DNA of 64,000 nucleotides from Reticulitermes speratus. Lineage: Eukaryota > Arthropoda > Insecta > Blattodea > Rhinotermitidae. Shown piece after piece: positions 22,291 to 33,275 of the stretch. Each line of letters starts with the position of its first letter. Position 1 is the first letter of the stretch. Where the stretch lies: NCBI GenBank assembly GCA_021186555.1, contig JAJKFL010000039.1, positions 25,159,733-25,223,732 of the forward strand, read 5' to 3'. Below the pieces are notes generated by a model. It was not told the DNA's origin and made no database searches. It was given only the letters and a program-made list of their open reading frames with translations. Made by a program: the position numbers and the translations under genes.

Positions 22291-23325
22291 TTATAATGTC
22301 ATCAACACTTCGTTTCATGATTTCTGCATAATATTTTCCTCGTAGTCTCTAATTGTTCTGTAAATGATGAACTTCTGTGTTTGTATGACAAATAATGATG
22401 ACTCAGGCATGCACATTAGGAATAAAGAAACAGATATGTTGCAAATTTCAAAGAAATATTGACACGGAAATAACAGCTTATAAAATTTGAGATAAACGAT
22501 AATTTGTGTTGTAAGTATGCGGGATATCACGTGGATTATCTCAAACGTGGTTCCTAAAGGCGTCAGTCCACTTTAGGTTATGAGAGACTTAAGCTAGGAA
22601 TTTGCACTCTTAATGCCATATCTCAACAGAATATCAGTAGTTATATTGAAATTCCTTGAATGTTTTGCCCATAGACTGTATTTGTATGTGTCATGCGATT
22701 GTGAAAATAAACAGGCATGTTGTCTCAAAACAATAATAACTGACTCTTGTTTTCAGTGTGGACGCAGTGTGTTAGTATGACGTAAGAACTGCGTTTTTGT
22801 ATACTATTTAGGTAAAATGTATGCTTAGAAAGTTTAAAAGTGGAAGGATTACTCACGGTAAATTTTATGTAGGGAATTTAATTATTTTGCAATGCTTTAA
22901 ACCGCTGGCGATACACATGTCTGCAGCAAACGTTAAACATATTTCAGAATTATGAAGACACCACTCCGAAACGGATTAATAGCTATTAAATATATTTCGT
23001 TACACAAACGTTGTATCGAAAAGCGGCTGAAATGAGAGGCGTAGTTGTTGTGCACAATAATTTTTAGTGAATGGAATATTTTTGATAAAATTTATATGAT
23101 TAGATTTGACCTTCGTGAAAAGTAGACTTGATATTGTACCCGACAGGGGCCAACATTAAAATCACTTTACGGCTTATGCTGTATAGCACGGGTAATGTTA
23201 AATGGCATCATAATTCTGAATGACAGGCGGGTATGAATGATGGGTTGGATAAAGGGCGTGAAATAAGGGGGTTGTGTTGTGTTGTGTTTGTGTTGAAAGC
23301 CTTGTCGGAATATTTTCCTCGAGGG
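22291..23325. other. Unassigned AT-rich DNA with a distant repeat copy
   Basis: At 22661-22790 the text tgttttgcccatagactgta, then aataaacagg, resembles the dispersed repeat at 24.54 and 27.72 kb. The rest shows nothing. Confidence 0.4.
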
Positions 23326-23337
23326 ATTGAAAAATTG

Positions 23338-23490
23338 CTTTCATGGAGCATAGTCCTTCTTGAGAAGCTTATAGTACTTCAGCTAGTCAAGAAACTCTGC
23401 ATTTTATGGAACCCGAAGGTTCACAAGGGTTCGCCACTTATCCTTACCTGAGCCAGATCAATCCAGTTCATGCCCTCCTAACCGACTTTT
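23338..23490 (-). mobile_element. LINE 3' end, antisense fragment
   Basis: It reads gagcatagtccttcttgaga, cagctagtcaagaaactctg, tggaacccgaaggttcac and gagccagatcaatccagttc. It is about 150 bp and 5' truncated. Confidence 0.65.
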
Positions 23491-23613
23491 TTAAGATCCA
23501 ATGGGAGAGACTGAAAAACCCACGAAAACTCTCACACAGTCTATTGGGTCTGAGGGACGAGATTCGAAACCAGGATACTCCGCATATGAAGGTGTAGTGC
23601 TAAAACACAACAC

Positions 23614-23647
23614 GTACACTACACTACACTACACTACACTACACTAC
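23614..23647. repeat. (ACACT)n microsatellite
   Basis: Six to seven copies of the acact pentamer in a row. Confidence 0.95.
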
Positions 23648-24105
23648 GATGTCCGTTCCTACGTTTGTACAGTACTTTTCCCAGACGTACCCTTCCCTTC
23701 CCCCACAGATTCCTCACCAATTAACACGCGTTCTACGGCCTGTGTATCATGCCAGCTTCTCTTACTGCCTGCACACGACTTACAAAAAAAAAGTGAGACT
23801 TTACTACAAAACTCCATTATGTTTTGAAGTGCAGCGCATAACACTGAAATTCCTACCACATGTAAGACTATACTCTGGCTCGCCTTATGTAATGGAATTG
23901 GGATAAAATTAATATTAAGTTACCATCAAACCAGTGCGGGAGCAAATCCGTCCTAAGCAGCACTCAGCGGTCATTCCTCTCCGTGGAAATATTTTCTACT
24001 TTTCTTTCATACGTAGTATGTTGTTCATTAGCCGACTAGAGCAAGAGATTTTTTCTCTTCCGTGAAGGGTTCATAAAGGCTCGGGTGCCCATCCAGCGTC
24101 TTATT
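23648..24105. other. Unassigned DNA
   Basis: The open frames through this stretch (both strands) start in or beside the microsatellite and have no recognised domain. Confidence 0.4.
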
Positions 24106-24107
24106 CA

Positions 24108-24262
24108 ATGGGTACCAGTGGCTTTTCCCCCAGGATAAAGTGGCCGAGTTGTAAATATAAACATTCCCCTCCATCTAAGAATATGTGGAGCTATACCTCC
24201 ATTTTTCTATACACCGTCGCGACGTGCATAGGGACAACTTTGTCTTTGCTTTGCAATGTTGA
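24108..24262 (+). mobile_element. SINE family 3 tail fragment
   Basis: The words atgggtaccagtggcttttc, cccccaggataaagtggccg and gagctatacctccattttt match the family 3 body at 63.77-63.90 kb (tttcccggggataaaacgg, then gagctatgcctctactcc). Confidence 0.5.
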
Positions 24263-24545
24263 AAAGAATAGTAATACTATGAACACTGACGGATTAGTGC
24301 TTAGTGCAGAAGTGAGTTGAGTAGGGCTAAGGCACGCAGAAATATTGGACACTTACAAGGACCTGTCATTAGTTTTCAGTCTCTAATACACAATATAGAG
24401 GAACTATAACAACTGCAAACTAAATTAACTGATGTGGAGGTTTTGATTAGACCTACAGCTTGTGGAACTGTTCCATGTTTTTTAAACCTTTAAAGCCTAG
24501 TGGTAAGTGTATGTACCACCACGTGTAGCACTAAAGATTGAATTT

Positions 24546-24720
24546 TTTCCTCACATTTTATGTTTCTTATGATTCTTACAGTAAACAGCCATTGTTTCGC
24601 TACGCAACATTCACCCATTAGTCGTTCTAGTGGAAGCGGACTGTGTTCTCTGTGAGGTACGAACTGAATTTTTATATATAAGGTATATAGTAATTTTAGT
24701 CTTCAATACGCTCAGTTAAG
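24546..24720. repeat. Unclassified dispersed repeat U
   Basis: It matches 27.72-27.90 kb through cagtaaacagccattgtttc, tctgtgaggtacgaactgaa and ttttagtcttcaa. A weaker third copy lies at 22.66 kb. No terminal repeats or coding content are seen. Confidence 0.5.
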
Positions 24721-25200
24721 TGCTGCTGTCATGTAACTGTTTTAAGGAAGAAGCATAGGTTGAGTATATTTAAGAATAACGTGGCATTGGGAATGATATT
24801 GGGACCCAAAGCATAAGAATTAGTTAAGAACTGGAGCAAATCGCAAAACGAAGCCCTTCGTAATTTGTGTGGTTGCCTAACGTTAAGATGTTTCAGTGAC
24901 GAAATAGAGATTGGTGGGGCCTGTAGCACGTATGGGTAAAATACGAAATTGTTACATAAATTTGGTCTTACAACCTGAAGACTACATGCCATATCTTAAG
25001 TGAATGTGGCAGAACGTTACAAAATTTGTCACGTTACGGCGCTGATTGGACGCATCTGACGATTTCGTAAGTCCATGTGTCACGATACGATTACACTGCG
25101 CATTGTTCTTTCGTTGATTGTGGTGGCGGTTAGCCGAAACGTTTGTTACGAAACAAATTTCGGGCCGGACCCTGAATGTGTCCACAGATCTCCGGAATGA
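24721..25200. other. Unassigned DNA
   Basis: Minus-strand frames here have no recognisable domain. No feature is supported. Confidence 0.4.
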
Positions 25201-25207
25201 GAAAGTA

Positions 25208-25740
25208 CTCTGTGCAGCAGAGTCCTTCTTGAAAAACTAACAGTTCCTCAGCCACTCAAGACATTTACCGCATTTTGTGGAACCCGATGGTTCATTACCG
25301 CGTTCACAAGAGCCCACCACTTGCCCCTATCCTGAGTAGGATTAATCCAGTCCGCGTCCTTCCACCCTAGGTTTTTTAGATCCATTTTAATATCACTCTG
25401 TCATCTGCTCTTAGGTCTTCCAGTTGGTCTCTTTCCTTCAGGTTTCCCCACCAAAACATATGTGCATTTCTTCTCTACTGTACGTGCCACATGCTCCGCG
25501 CAAATCATTCTTCTTAATTTTATCATTCGAATATTTGGTTAGAAGTAAACACCATGAAGCTCATCACTGTCCAATTTCCTCCAGTATCCTGTTCTTTCCT
25601 TCCTCATAGGTCGAAATATCTTCATTCTCATCCTATTTTCGAAAATCCTCACCCGGTGTTCTCTCATTGGGAAAGACAAAGTTTCACACGCATATAAAAC
25701 AAGAGGCAACACTATTCTGTAGTCTATTTTATTCTTTACA
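25208..25740 (-). mobile_element. LINE ORF2 C-terminus plus 3' end, antisense
   Basis: This is the longest antisense copy. Minus-strand frames give REHRVRIFENRMRMKIFRP, then ERTGYWRKLDSDELHGVYF, then LVGKPEGKRPTGRPKSRW, and [11 protein letters not shown] ... [13 protein letters not shown]. The order equals that of the sense copy at 29.0-29.4 kb. Several frameshifts and stops separate the blocks, so it is dead. The region corresponds to the tail of a non-LTR retrotransposon polyprotein after the reverse transcriptase domain; the clade (RTE-like is my guess) cannot be fixed from this tail. Confidence 0.75.
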
Positions 25741-26455
25741 TTTAGGTAGCGAACTGGATGACAAACGATTGTGGACCGAATGATAGCAGGAATTCACGGA
25801 ACTCAGTGTGCTCGTATTTGTTAAAAAGCATGCAGTTTTTATTTCTTTAGTGTCGTGCCTACATATCAGAAGTGTTCCACATTTTCAGCTGGCCTATCAG
25901 CCATCTTTATGCTGTGACTTTGACCTACATTCTGTTCACGAGACATCAATATAAACTTATTTTTCTCTGTATTTCGTTCTATATCAGCCTTCTTAGTAGC
26001 GACTAATAAACCTTGTTTTCTTTTTGGTATTAATGTTTCTGCCTAATAACTTAGCGTAGGCCGCAAACTGATGTGTCCCGTTCAGTTTAAGTCCTTTCGT
26101 CTTTTCTTTGACCTTCCTAAAGGCATATTCTAACGGAAAGTTGAAAAGCAATGACAATAAAGCGTCACATTTTTTCAGAGCTTTCGGAACAGGATATGTC
26201 AGACAAATGTTGTCTGTCCGGACTATACTATAGCTTTCATTTGAACACATTTTAATTAATTGACTACTTTAATGGGTACTGCGCTAAGAAACATGCAATA
26301 TATCTCTTCGCATGTTGATTACAGCTCCTCTTTCTCGGTGCTTCGTACGGGCCAGAGCTTTCCGTTATCTGGGTTAGTAAACACTTTATAATGTTTGGTA
26401 GGACGGCCTGCACGAGCCAATAAGAGCACATCAAATGTGTCTCAAGTGTGACTCG
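25741..26455. other. Unassigned DNA with a decayed hammerhead-like relic
   Basis: At 25875-25920, minus strand, AAAGATGGCTG, then GGCCAGC, then TGAAAATGTGG looks like a worn copy of the CTGAAGATGGC - hairpin - CGAAACATGT motif. Nothing else is supported. Confidence 0.35.
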
Positions 26456-26457
26456 AA

Positions 26458-27426
26458 TTCGCGACGTGGTAATGATGGAAGACAGTACATACCTCACTAT
26501 GATCGCGACATGGTAATGATGGAAGACAGTACATACCTCACTATGATCGCGACGTGGTAATGATGGAAGACAGTACGTACCTCACTATGATCGCGATGTG
26601 GTAATGATGGAAGACAGTACATACCTCACTATGATCGCGACGTGGTAATGATGGAAGACAGTACGTACCTCACTATGATCGCGACGTGGTAATGATGGAA
26701 GACAGTACATACCTCACTATGATCGCGACGTGGTAATGATGGAAGACAGTACGTACCTCACTATGATCGCGATGTGGTAATGATGGAAGACAGTACATAC
26801 CTCACTATGATCGCGACGTGGTAATGATGGAAGACAGTACGTACCTCACTATGATCGCGATGTGGTAATGATGGAAGACAATACATACCTCACTATGATC
26901 GCGACGTGGTAATGATGGAAGACAGTACATACCTCACTATGATCGCGACGTGGTAATGATGGAAGACAGTACGTACCTCACTATGATCGCGATGTGGTAA
27001 TGATGGAAGACAGTACATACCTCACTATGATCGCGACGTGGTAATGATGGAAGACAGTACATACCCTCACTATGATCGCGACGTGGTAATGATGGAAGAC
27101 AGTACTACCTCACTATGATCGCGAGTGGTAATGATGGAAGACAGTACATACCTCACTATGATCGCGACGTGGTAATGATGGAAGACAGTACATACCTCAC
27201 TATGATCGACGTGGTAATGATGGAAGACAGTACATACCTCACTATGATCGCGACGTGGTAATGATGAAGACAGTACATACCTCACTATGATCGCGATGTG
27301 GTAATGATGGAAGACAGTACATACCTCACTATGATCGCGACGTGGTAATGATGGAAGACAGTACATACCTCACTATGATCGCGACGTGGTAATGATGGAA
27401 GACAGTACATACCTCACTATGATCGC
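26458..27426. repeat. 44-bp minisatellite, about 22 units
   Basis: The unit begins tatgatcgcgacgtggtaat and continues gatggaagacagtacatacc, then tcac (44 bp). Two variable sites (gaCgtgg/gaTgtgg and acAtacc/acGtacc) alternate through much of the left half, giving an 88-bp dimer pattern. Between about 27060 and 27270 several neighbouring units have one- or two-base insertions or deletions. Because 44 is not a multiple of three, reading frames rotate between units; the repeated peptide on the minus strand is a product of the array. Confidence 0.95.
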
Positions 27427-27720
27427 CTAACTGTGATTTTCTATGTCGTTGATATCAAATATACCTACAAAACGTAAAATTGAATTGCGGGATTTTTTTG
27501 GAAACAGTGGTAAGCATTCCGGTTTCATAGAAGAAACAGAGGAAGTCCACCTATCGACTGCTTGAACACGCTAAACCAAGCAGATGGTCGACTGAGCTGG
27601 GTGTTTCTTACGTACACAGCTTATGTTCAGGGCATACGATGAACGAAATGCGTTTCGCAAGTATTAAAAGTAACTTAGGTCCACTATAAACCATAAATTA
27701 TAAATTTAAAGTCTAAAAAA
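27427..27720. other. Unassigned DNA
   Basis: No feature could be supported. Confidence 0.4.
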
Positions 27721-27724
27721 ATGT

Positions 27725-27897
27725 GCTTTTTGCCCAGACAGTGTATTTATGTGTTCAGTATAATTTTTAAAATAAACAGTGATTGTTTCCCTACACCACA
27801 TTGACCGACTTGGTCTCCGTAATGGAAACAGTGTGTTTTCTGGGAGGTACGAACTAAATCTTTAAAACAATGCAGATTAATTTAAGTCTTCAAGGGG
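27725..27897. repeat. Unclassified dispersed repeat U
   Basis: Landmarks are ttgcccagacagtgtattta, aataaacagtgattgtttcc, tgtgttttctgggaggtacg and aatttaagtcttcaa-like text, shared with 24.55-24.72 kb. Confidence 0.5.
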
Positions 27898-27999
27898 CTG
27901 AAACTCAGATCAGACTTTATTTTACGGCTGTGTCGTAGCAAGGAGCTCAAGAGAAGAAAGTATGATTCTGCTTTCTTTCAAAATCTTCAGTCGGTGTGA

Positions 28000-28245
28000 T
28001 GAGTACAGAGAAAGTTGGATGAAGCTGTAACGCTTCTGACTCTTATTTCAGAAGTCCCCCATTCGAATATCGGCTTGCACAAGCGATTATCATGATATCC
28101 TTGGTTTTATTCAGTTACCAAAATGCGGGGATAATACCACAGATTAAGCCAAGGCCGCTTTCCCCCACTTTCTTTCCAATTCCCCATCAGCAGTCACCGC
28201 ACTATATCGTCTGAGCTATTGACGCCGTCGTGAAATAAAGCACAG
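28000..28245 (+). mobile_element. tRNA-headed SINE, family 4
   Basis: The head has agctgtaacgcttctgactc and a B-box-like ccattcgaatatcgg. The body has ttaagccaaggccgctttcc, tttctttccaattcccc, and catcgtctgagctatt-like text. The same body is at 39.40-39.47 kb and 39.84-39.95 kb. Confidence 0.5.
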
Positions 28246-29025
28246 TGAAATAAATTAAGTTTGTATGATCAGGCGGATGGGAATTATACATAAATGTTCA
28301 GTTTTGTACAATACAATTTTAAAAGCGCGCGCTACGGAAATTTTAAGCTTTTATACAGTACCGGCTGTATGCTCATTATTATGTGGATCAGAATGTTGAA
28401 CGCTTAACTAAACGGCCACAGTTACGGAGTCAAAGCAGCTGAAACGACGTTCCTTAAGTGCCAAGGTGGGCTGTAAGAGAACTGACCATATTAAAAAGTA
28501 ATTTACGTATTTGACATGCTTAGCAAAGTAGTTGACTGCCAACGAACTGGTTCCATCTTTCGAAGAGAATGGGAGAAATATATTTGCTACTAGATTTTAT
28601 CAGTGGCCCTGTACGCAAAAGGAGCAATAAAGGAAGAAATAAAGCTGGAAAGGCCAATTCTGATCACAAACTCTGGAGTTACTGCAGTATAATAATACAG
28701 GGTCCTTATTTTATCTGGCAACTACCATTTGGTATTTCCCGCAGCCATTCCTTAGCGCGCGTGGGCGGCTGAGTGGCCTACGTTCCTACGATAAAGGAGC
28801 CGACAGGAAGTGGCAAAATATTTGTCAGATAAAATATTGACCTTACTAATCACAAATACTGTTGCTGATGGTGATTACGGTGATGTTTGATGTGTTTCTT
28901 GCGTGTATTCTATGAGGATTTTAGGGTTTACAGATAGAGTTTCAAAGTTTGGCATTGTTACTCTGCAGTTGTTAATGTAAGACTCTGGTGTGGAGATAAA
29001 TCTTCGATAATGAAATATTTTGTTA
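28246..29025. other. Unassigned DNA
   Basis: A short open frame at 28569-28772 has no recognised domain. No feature is supported. Confidence 0.4.
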
Positions 29026-29029
29026 AGTG

Positions 29030-29476
29030 TTATTAGGCTATGAATTTGGTCTTGAGAGGGACGAGGCAACAGGAGAGTGGAGAAGACTACATAACGAGGA
29101 ACTTTATGATCTGTATTCCTCACTAACACCAAATATTATTCGGGTGATCAAGAAGAATGAGATGACCAGTGTATGTGGCACGTGTGGGGGACAGGAGAAG
29201 TGCATACAGGGATTTGGTGGGGAGACCTGATGGAGAAAGACTGCTTGGAAGACCTAGGGGTAGATGGGAGGATAATATTAAAATGGATGTTGAAGAAGTG
29301 GGATGGAGAGGCATGGACTGGATTGATCTGGCTCAGGATAGGGACAGGTGGCTGGCGATTGTGAGTGCGGTAATGAACCTTCGAGTTCCATAAAATGTGG
29401 GGAATTTCTTGACTAGCTGAGGAACTGTTAGCTTCTCAGGAAGGACTGTGCTCCTTGGAGCTAGTTAGTTAGTTAT
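29030..29476 (+). mobile_element. LINE ORF2 C-terminus and 3' end with (TAGT)n tail
   Basis: This is the best copy of the LINE in the window. + frames give RDEATGEWRRLHNEELYDLY, then (after a frameshift near 29170) [60 protein letters not shown] and P-stop. The 3' untranslated part reads gaatttcttgactagctgag and ends in tagttagttagtta at 29462-29475. Elements ending in short tandem repeats instead of poly-A are typical of RTE- and CR1-like LINEs; the clade is not certain. The copy is 5' truncated, with no reverse transcriptase domain. Confidence 0.85.
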
Positions 29477-30380
29477 ATTATAAATATGCTATCGACAAAT
29501 AAGTATTAAACACTTCCACTGGTTGCGCATGTTACATTTATGTTCGTTTGCTGCAGAGTCTAATCACACTCGTATCACTGCAGTGTCATAAATCAGGTCT
29601 TATTATCATTGTGCGTGTGCGTGCGAGTGTGTGTTTGTATTTAACAATGAATAAAATGATTTATGCCTTCATGCGGTGTACTGTTAATTAGCTTTGTCAA
29701 CGATGCAATTTACGTTTGTATACACGTAGTATTTGTACCTGTGATTAGATTTATCAACAATAGATTTATATTTTAAATAAATGCACATCAGTACTGATGT
29801 GATTTATACATCTGTAGAGAAAACTTTTGTTGAAAGCGGTTATTCTGTACGTTATTTAACGTCTCTCTATCAGCTGGGGTGGTTATATAGTGTAGAACGA
29901 AATGTGAATTTATCATTAAAGACGAGTATGCAGGAAATTAGATGAGATGGCCGTGATCTGTTTCAGCTAATATCTTGACAGTCTTCAGAAAAGAGAGAAA
30001 ATCCATGTGCTCCAGCATAGCTGGGAACCGGAGGAGATTAAGACGGAGTACGTCTCTATTAAATCTCTAAAGAGTTACTTTTACATCATGCTTGATTTGA
30101 AAATAACTGTAATATTGACTGAATACACTTCTTTACACTTGTTAATCCGTGATTAATCAAGTGTCTGACAATGTGGTATGACGGGCTGAGTGTTCAAACA
30201 CTAGACGCGATCCTGCGCCCCATTCATCCCTCGCTATCAGAATTAATTTCCCCATTTCCGTCTTAATGATATTCTTTCCTACAGAGTTCCCACAACGTAA
30301 CAGCATTAAAGTGTAGTTGATGTCCCATCCTTAAGAGGAGCTGTAAATACGACACTGACCAATATCTGGTGGTCGAAAAA
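29477..30380. other. Unassigned AT-rich DNA
   Basis: There is a tgtgcgtgcgtg-like stretch near 29610. No exon is supported. Confidence 0.4.
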
Positions 30381-30384
30381 GTTA

Positions 30385-30760
30385 GGGAGAGACTGTCAGT
30401 AAATAAACGAGTTCCGCAAAGGTTGATATGGAGAGAGAAGCTCTTAAGAAGTTAAATGATGTCGTAGTTAATGAAGAGGATTGGATGATCATCTCAATAT
30501 GTTTGCAGCGTTATAAAATTTTAATGCTAATGTGGTCATCAGTATAGCTTGGGGTAGTCACTGGGAGAATATAAAAATCGCGGCGATAAATAATTACAAG
30601 TTAACGAAACATAAACCATTGATCGACGAAGATTGCTTAAAATTATTGTATCAAAAGATGTAGGCTGAATGGCAGTGATTGCAGAATTCTAGCCAATGCA
30701 CGGCGATAATCTGAGAAAGTATGAGATGTGAGATTACAGTCCCGTCTGGCCGTGATAATT
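30385..30760 (+). mobile_element. Internal LINE fragment (upstream of the reverse transcriptase), decayed
   Basis: Broken + frames give ENIKI, then NYKLTKHKPLIDEDCLKLLY, then QKM and AEWQ. This looks like the linker between endonuclease and reverse transcriptase in insect non-LTR elements, where a NKPWFDEEC-type motif followed by Lys/Gln-rich text is usual. Assignment is by pattern only; stops interrupt it. Confidence 0.45.
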
Positions 30761-30976
30761 CTTGACATCAGCGCACTTTGGAGTCCTCCTCGAAGTAGCA
30801 TTGGCCAACAGTCACGTAGACCTATCGACTAGCTACGTCACATGGAGACGGGGCGAGGGATTATCTGATCTCAACGGAAGTGTAATAGATGTTCATGAAG
30901 AGAAAGGGTGACAGTGAAGACAAGTTTCATTAACTTGAAAGGAACGGAACAAAAATTTGTGCGTGCGTGCATGTGC

Positions 30977-31010
30977 ATATATATATATATACACACACAC
31001 ACACATATAT
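30977..31010. repeat. (AT)n(AC)n microsatellite
   Basis: An at run is followed by seven ac units and then atatat. It abuts the MITE at 31011. Confidence 0.9.
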
Positions 31011-31088
31011 ACAGGGTGGCGCAAGTCACTTGTCACTCGATGTTTAACATGTTGCATCTAGTGTCAAGTGACGTGTAGGCCATCCTGT
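31011..31088. mobile_element. 78-bp mariner-like MITE
   Basis: The ends are inverted: acagggtggcgcaagtcact against the reverse complement of agtgacgtgtaggccatcct. Most of each arm pairs over about 33 bp, leaving a centre near tttaacatgttg. It is flanked by tatat and atata, so a TA duplication is possible but cannot be proven inside AT repeats. The ACAGGRTG start is reminiscent of mariner-type ends. It has no coding sequence. Confidence 0.65.
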
Positions 31089-31640
31089 ATATAATGATGA
31101 CCATTGATATCTGTACTTTTGTTTGTCACCAAGTAGCTACGAAAAAAGCGGAAGTTGACAGAAATAAAAGGCACTGGAATATGTCCCAATCAGCACTGCG
31201 GTGTTCAACATTGCAGAAATAAGTGAGGTGTGAGCTTGATTCACCGTATGGACAAGCTCACGTTCAGGGAAATATTTATTTGTCTATATAGAAATACATC
31301 TGTTCACGCCAACGGTCAGACTGATGTTGCGGGGCGCTCGAGCAAGTGTGGGTATTCTTCGGAAGATTATTTGACCCGAAAGTAATGAGATTGCCGGCAA
31401 CTATGTATTGGTTACGTTTTTGAACATGTTTACGAGTAAAGCTCAAGTGTCACAAGTGTTGAGCATAAATACCTTACTTACATCTGTTGTACCTATTTTG
31501 TAAACGCAATGATAGTAACTACAGTCTTTATGGTTGAATAACACTTTCAGCAATATGTACAAAATTATAGCCAACATGCCTTTCTTAAACCTAATTCCTT
31601 GCGTAAACCAAAGTATTGAGGATAACGTATAGATTGTGGC
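31089..31640. other. Unassigned DNA
   Basis: No feature could be supported. Confidence 0.4.
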
Positions 31641-31646
31641 ACTATT

Positions 31647-31915
31647 CCCCCCCCCCCCCAATAGCTCGACAGCCCCTTGGGGGCCTATGCCGCCTCATTG
31701 TTCGAGGCTTCAAGATCACACTTGAGACCCACCACACTCGGTAGGACTCCTCTGGCCGAGGGACCAGCTCGTCGCAGAGACCTCTACCTGGCAACACACA
31801 ACACTCACTAGAGATAGACATCCATGCCCTCGGCGGGATTCGAACCCACAATCCCAGTAAGCGAGAGGCCGCAGACCCACGCCTTAGACCGCGCGGCCAC
31901 TGGGATCGGCTTTGT
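31647..31915 (-). mobile_element. tRNA-derived SINE, family 1, antisense, poly-G tail
   Basis: On the minus strand the head reads gatcccagtggccgcgcggt and ctaaggcgtgggtctgcggc, with an intact B box gtgggttcgaatcccgccg. The body has gagggcatggatgtctatct, and the element ends in 13 G (C at 31647-31659 on the + strand). It is the most complete copy of the family here. Confidence 0.85.
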
Positions 31916-32408
31916 GGCACTATACAGTAACCATTCATCTGGTACGCTTTACATCTCTTACGCAGCATAAAAAACAGGACTCCACCGGGAAGGTAAATTA
32001 CCCATTTTTAGACTTCAAGAAAGCCGTATTGCACAGTCTTGTCGTTTAATTCCGTACTTTTATGAATTGGCCTAACGTCTAATTAAAGTGCACTTGAACG
32101 AGGCAGGTAAACATTTGTCTCCTGCAGTTCCTGTTCAGTCATAATGTACTGAATGGTCTGAAACAAAGAGACGCTTTACCGCCACTGCTTTCACACTTCA
32201 CTGTAGAACAGACTTGATTGTATTAGGAGGGACTGAAATAAATGGGAATCATCAGGCTGTGGTCTCTACTAATGATGTTAATTTACTGGGCGAAAACACA
32301 AAAACCGTAGAGGGAAAAGCAAGAGGTGTGTCCGGCACTTTTAAAGAGGTTCATGTGAAAGCAAGTATGTGCTGTGGCTGGTCACCACGCTGCAGTGTAC
32401 AGTCATGA
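31916..32408. other. Unassigned DNA
   Basis: A short + frame at 32214-32408 has no recognised domain. Confidence 0.4.
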
Positions 32409-32412
32409 TATA

Positions 32413-32625
32413 GTAAAGGTAAAGGTAAAGTTCACCCTAGAACAGGCCATGAAGGCCCAGAGGGGGAGTAGAGGTATAGTTCTACTCTTTCTTTAACCTC
32501 GGCGCTAGATGGAGGTGGGTGGTCAACGCCACGCCCAGCCGCTTTACCCCCGGGAATAACCCGGTACCCATTGTACAGGAGGCTGGGTAGGCCTCAGGGC
32601 CGGTCTGGACTCATGATATAGTACG
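32413..32625 (-). mobile_element. SINE, family 3, antisense, (CTTTAC)n tail
   Basis: It starts with three gtaaag units (32413-32430), then ttcaccctagaacaggccat, gggggagtagaggtatagtt, gatggaggtgggtggtcaac and acccattgtacaggaggctg. On the SINE strand the gtaaag run is a (CTTTAC)n 3' tail. The tRNA-like head is cut off. Confidence 0.75.
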
Positions 32626-32855
32626 CTCGTAAGTATTGCCAGCACATCCTTTACAAATGTGGACGTGTTTAAACATTTGGCGACAACGACAAATCCCAGT
32701 TGCATGTATGAAGAAATTAAGAGGCAAATTACAGGTGGGGATTGCTTTCTGTCGCTCAGTCCAGAATAATGTCTTGCACTCTAGTATCAAGCAGCGCGAA
32801 AATTAAAGTGTACAGAACTGGGTGTACCCGTTGTCGATGGGTGTCAAACTTGGGT
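32626..32855. other. Unassigned DNA
   Basis: No feature could be supported. Confidence 0.4.
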
Positions 32856-32859
32856 TCTC

Positions 32860-33275
32860 ACACTAAGGGAATTATCTAAATTAAGGGTTTTTGTGGACAC
32901 GGTCCAGAGGAGAGTGTTTGGAACTAAGACGGAGTGACAGGAGGGTGGAGTAAACTGCAGGATGAGATGGGCGGAGAATATAGCAGGAGTGATTGAGGTG
33001 ATAAATTCGTACAGAAATCTTTACGGGGAAACTTGAAGGTAAATGACCACCTGAAAGACCTAGATATAGCTGGAAGGTTAATATTAAACTGAATATTGAA
33101 GAAAGAGAAGAAATAGGACTGGATGCATGTGGGTTTTGCTCAGAATAAAACCAGCGTAGGTTTTGTGAACTTTCGGCTTGTATCAACGTTGTGACTGCAG
33201 TTCTGTAAAGGGCGGGGACTATCGTGACAGGCTGAGCGACTGTTAGCTTCTAAAGTAGTTTGATTCGTTAGTTTA
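32860..33275 (+). mobile_element. LINE ORF2 C-terminus and 3' end, strongly decayed
   Basis: The + strand has the RMRWAENIAGV block (compare RWAGHVARM), then text corresponding to the [13 protein letters not shown] and DRDRW regions, and the 3' end gactgttagcttctaaagta followed by cgttagttta. Many frameshifts are present. Confidence 0.55.

Noticed and set aside
27070-27366. Minus-strand open frame with a repeated Ser-Glu-Val-Cys-Thr-Val peptide
   Set aside because: It is a translation of the 44-bp minisatellite; small indels happen to keep a frame open.
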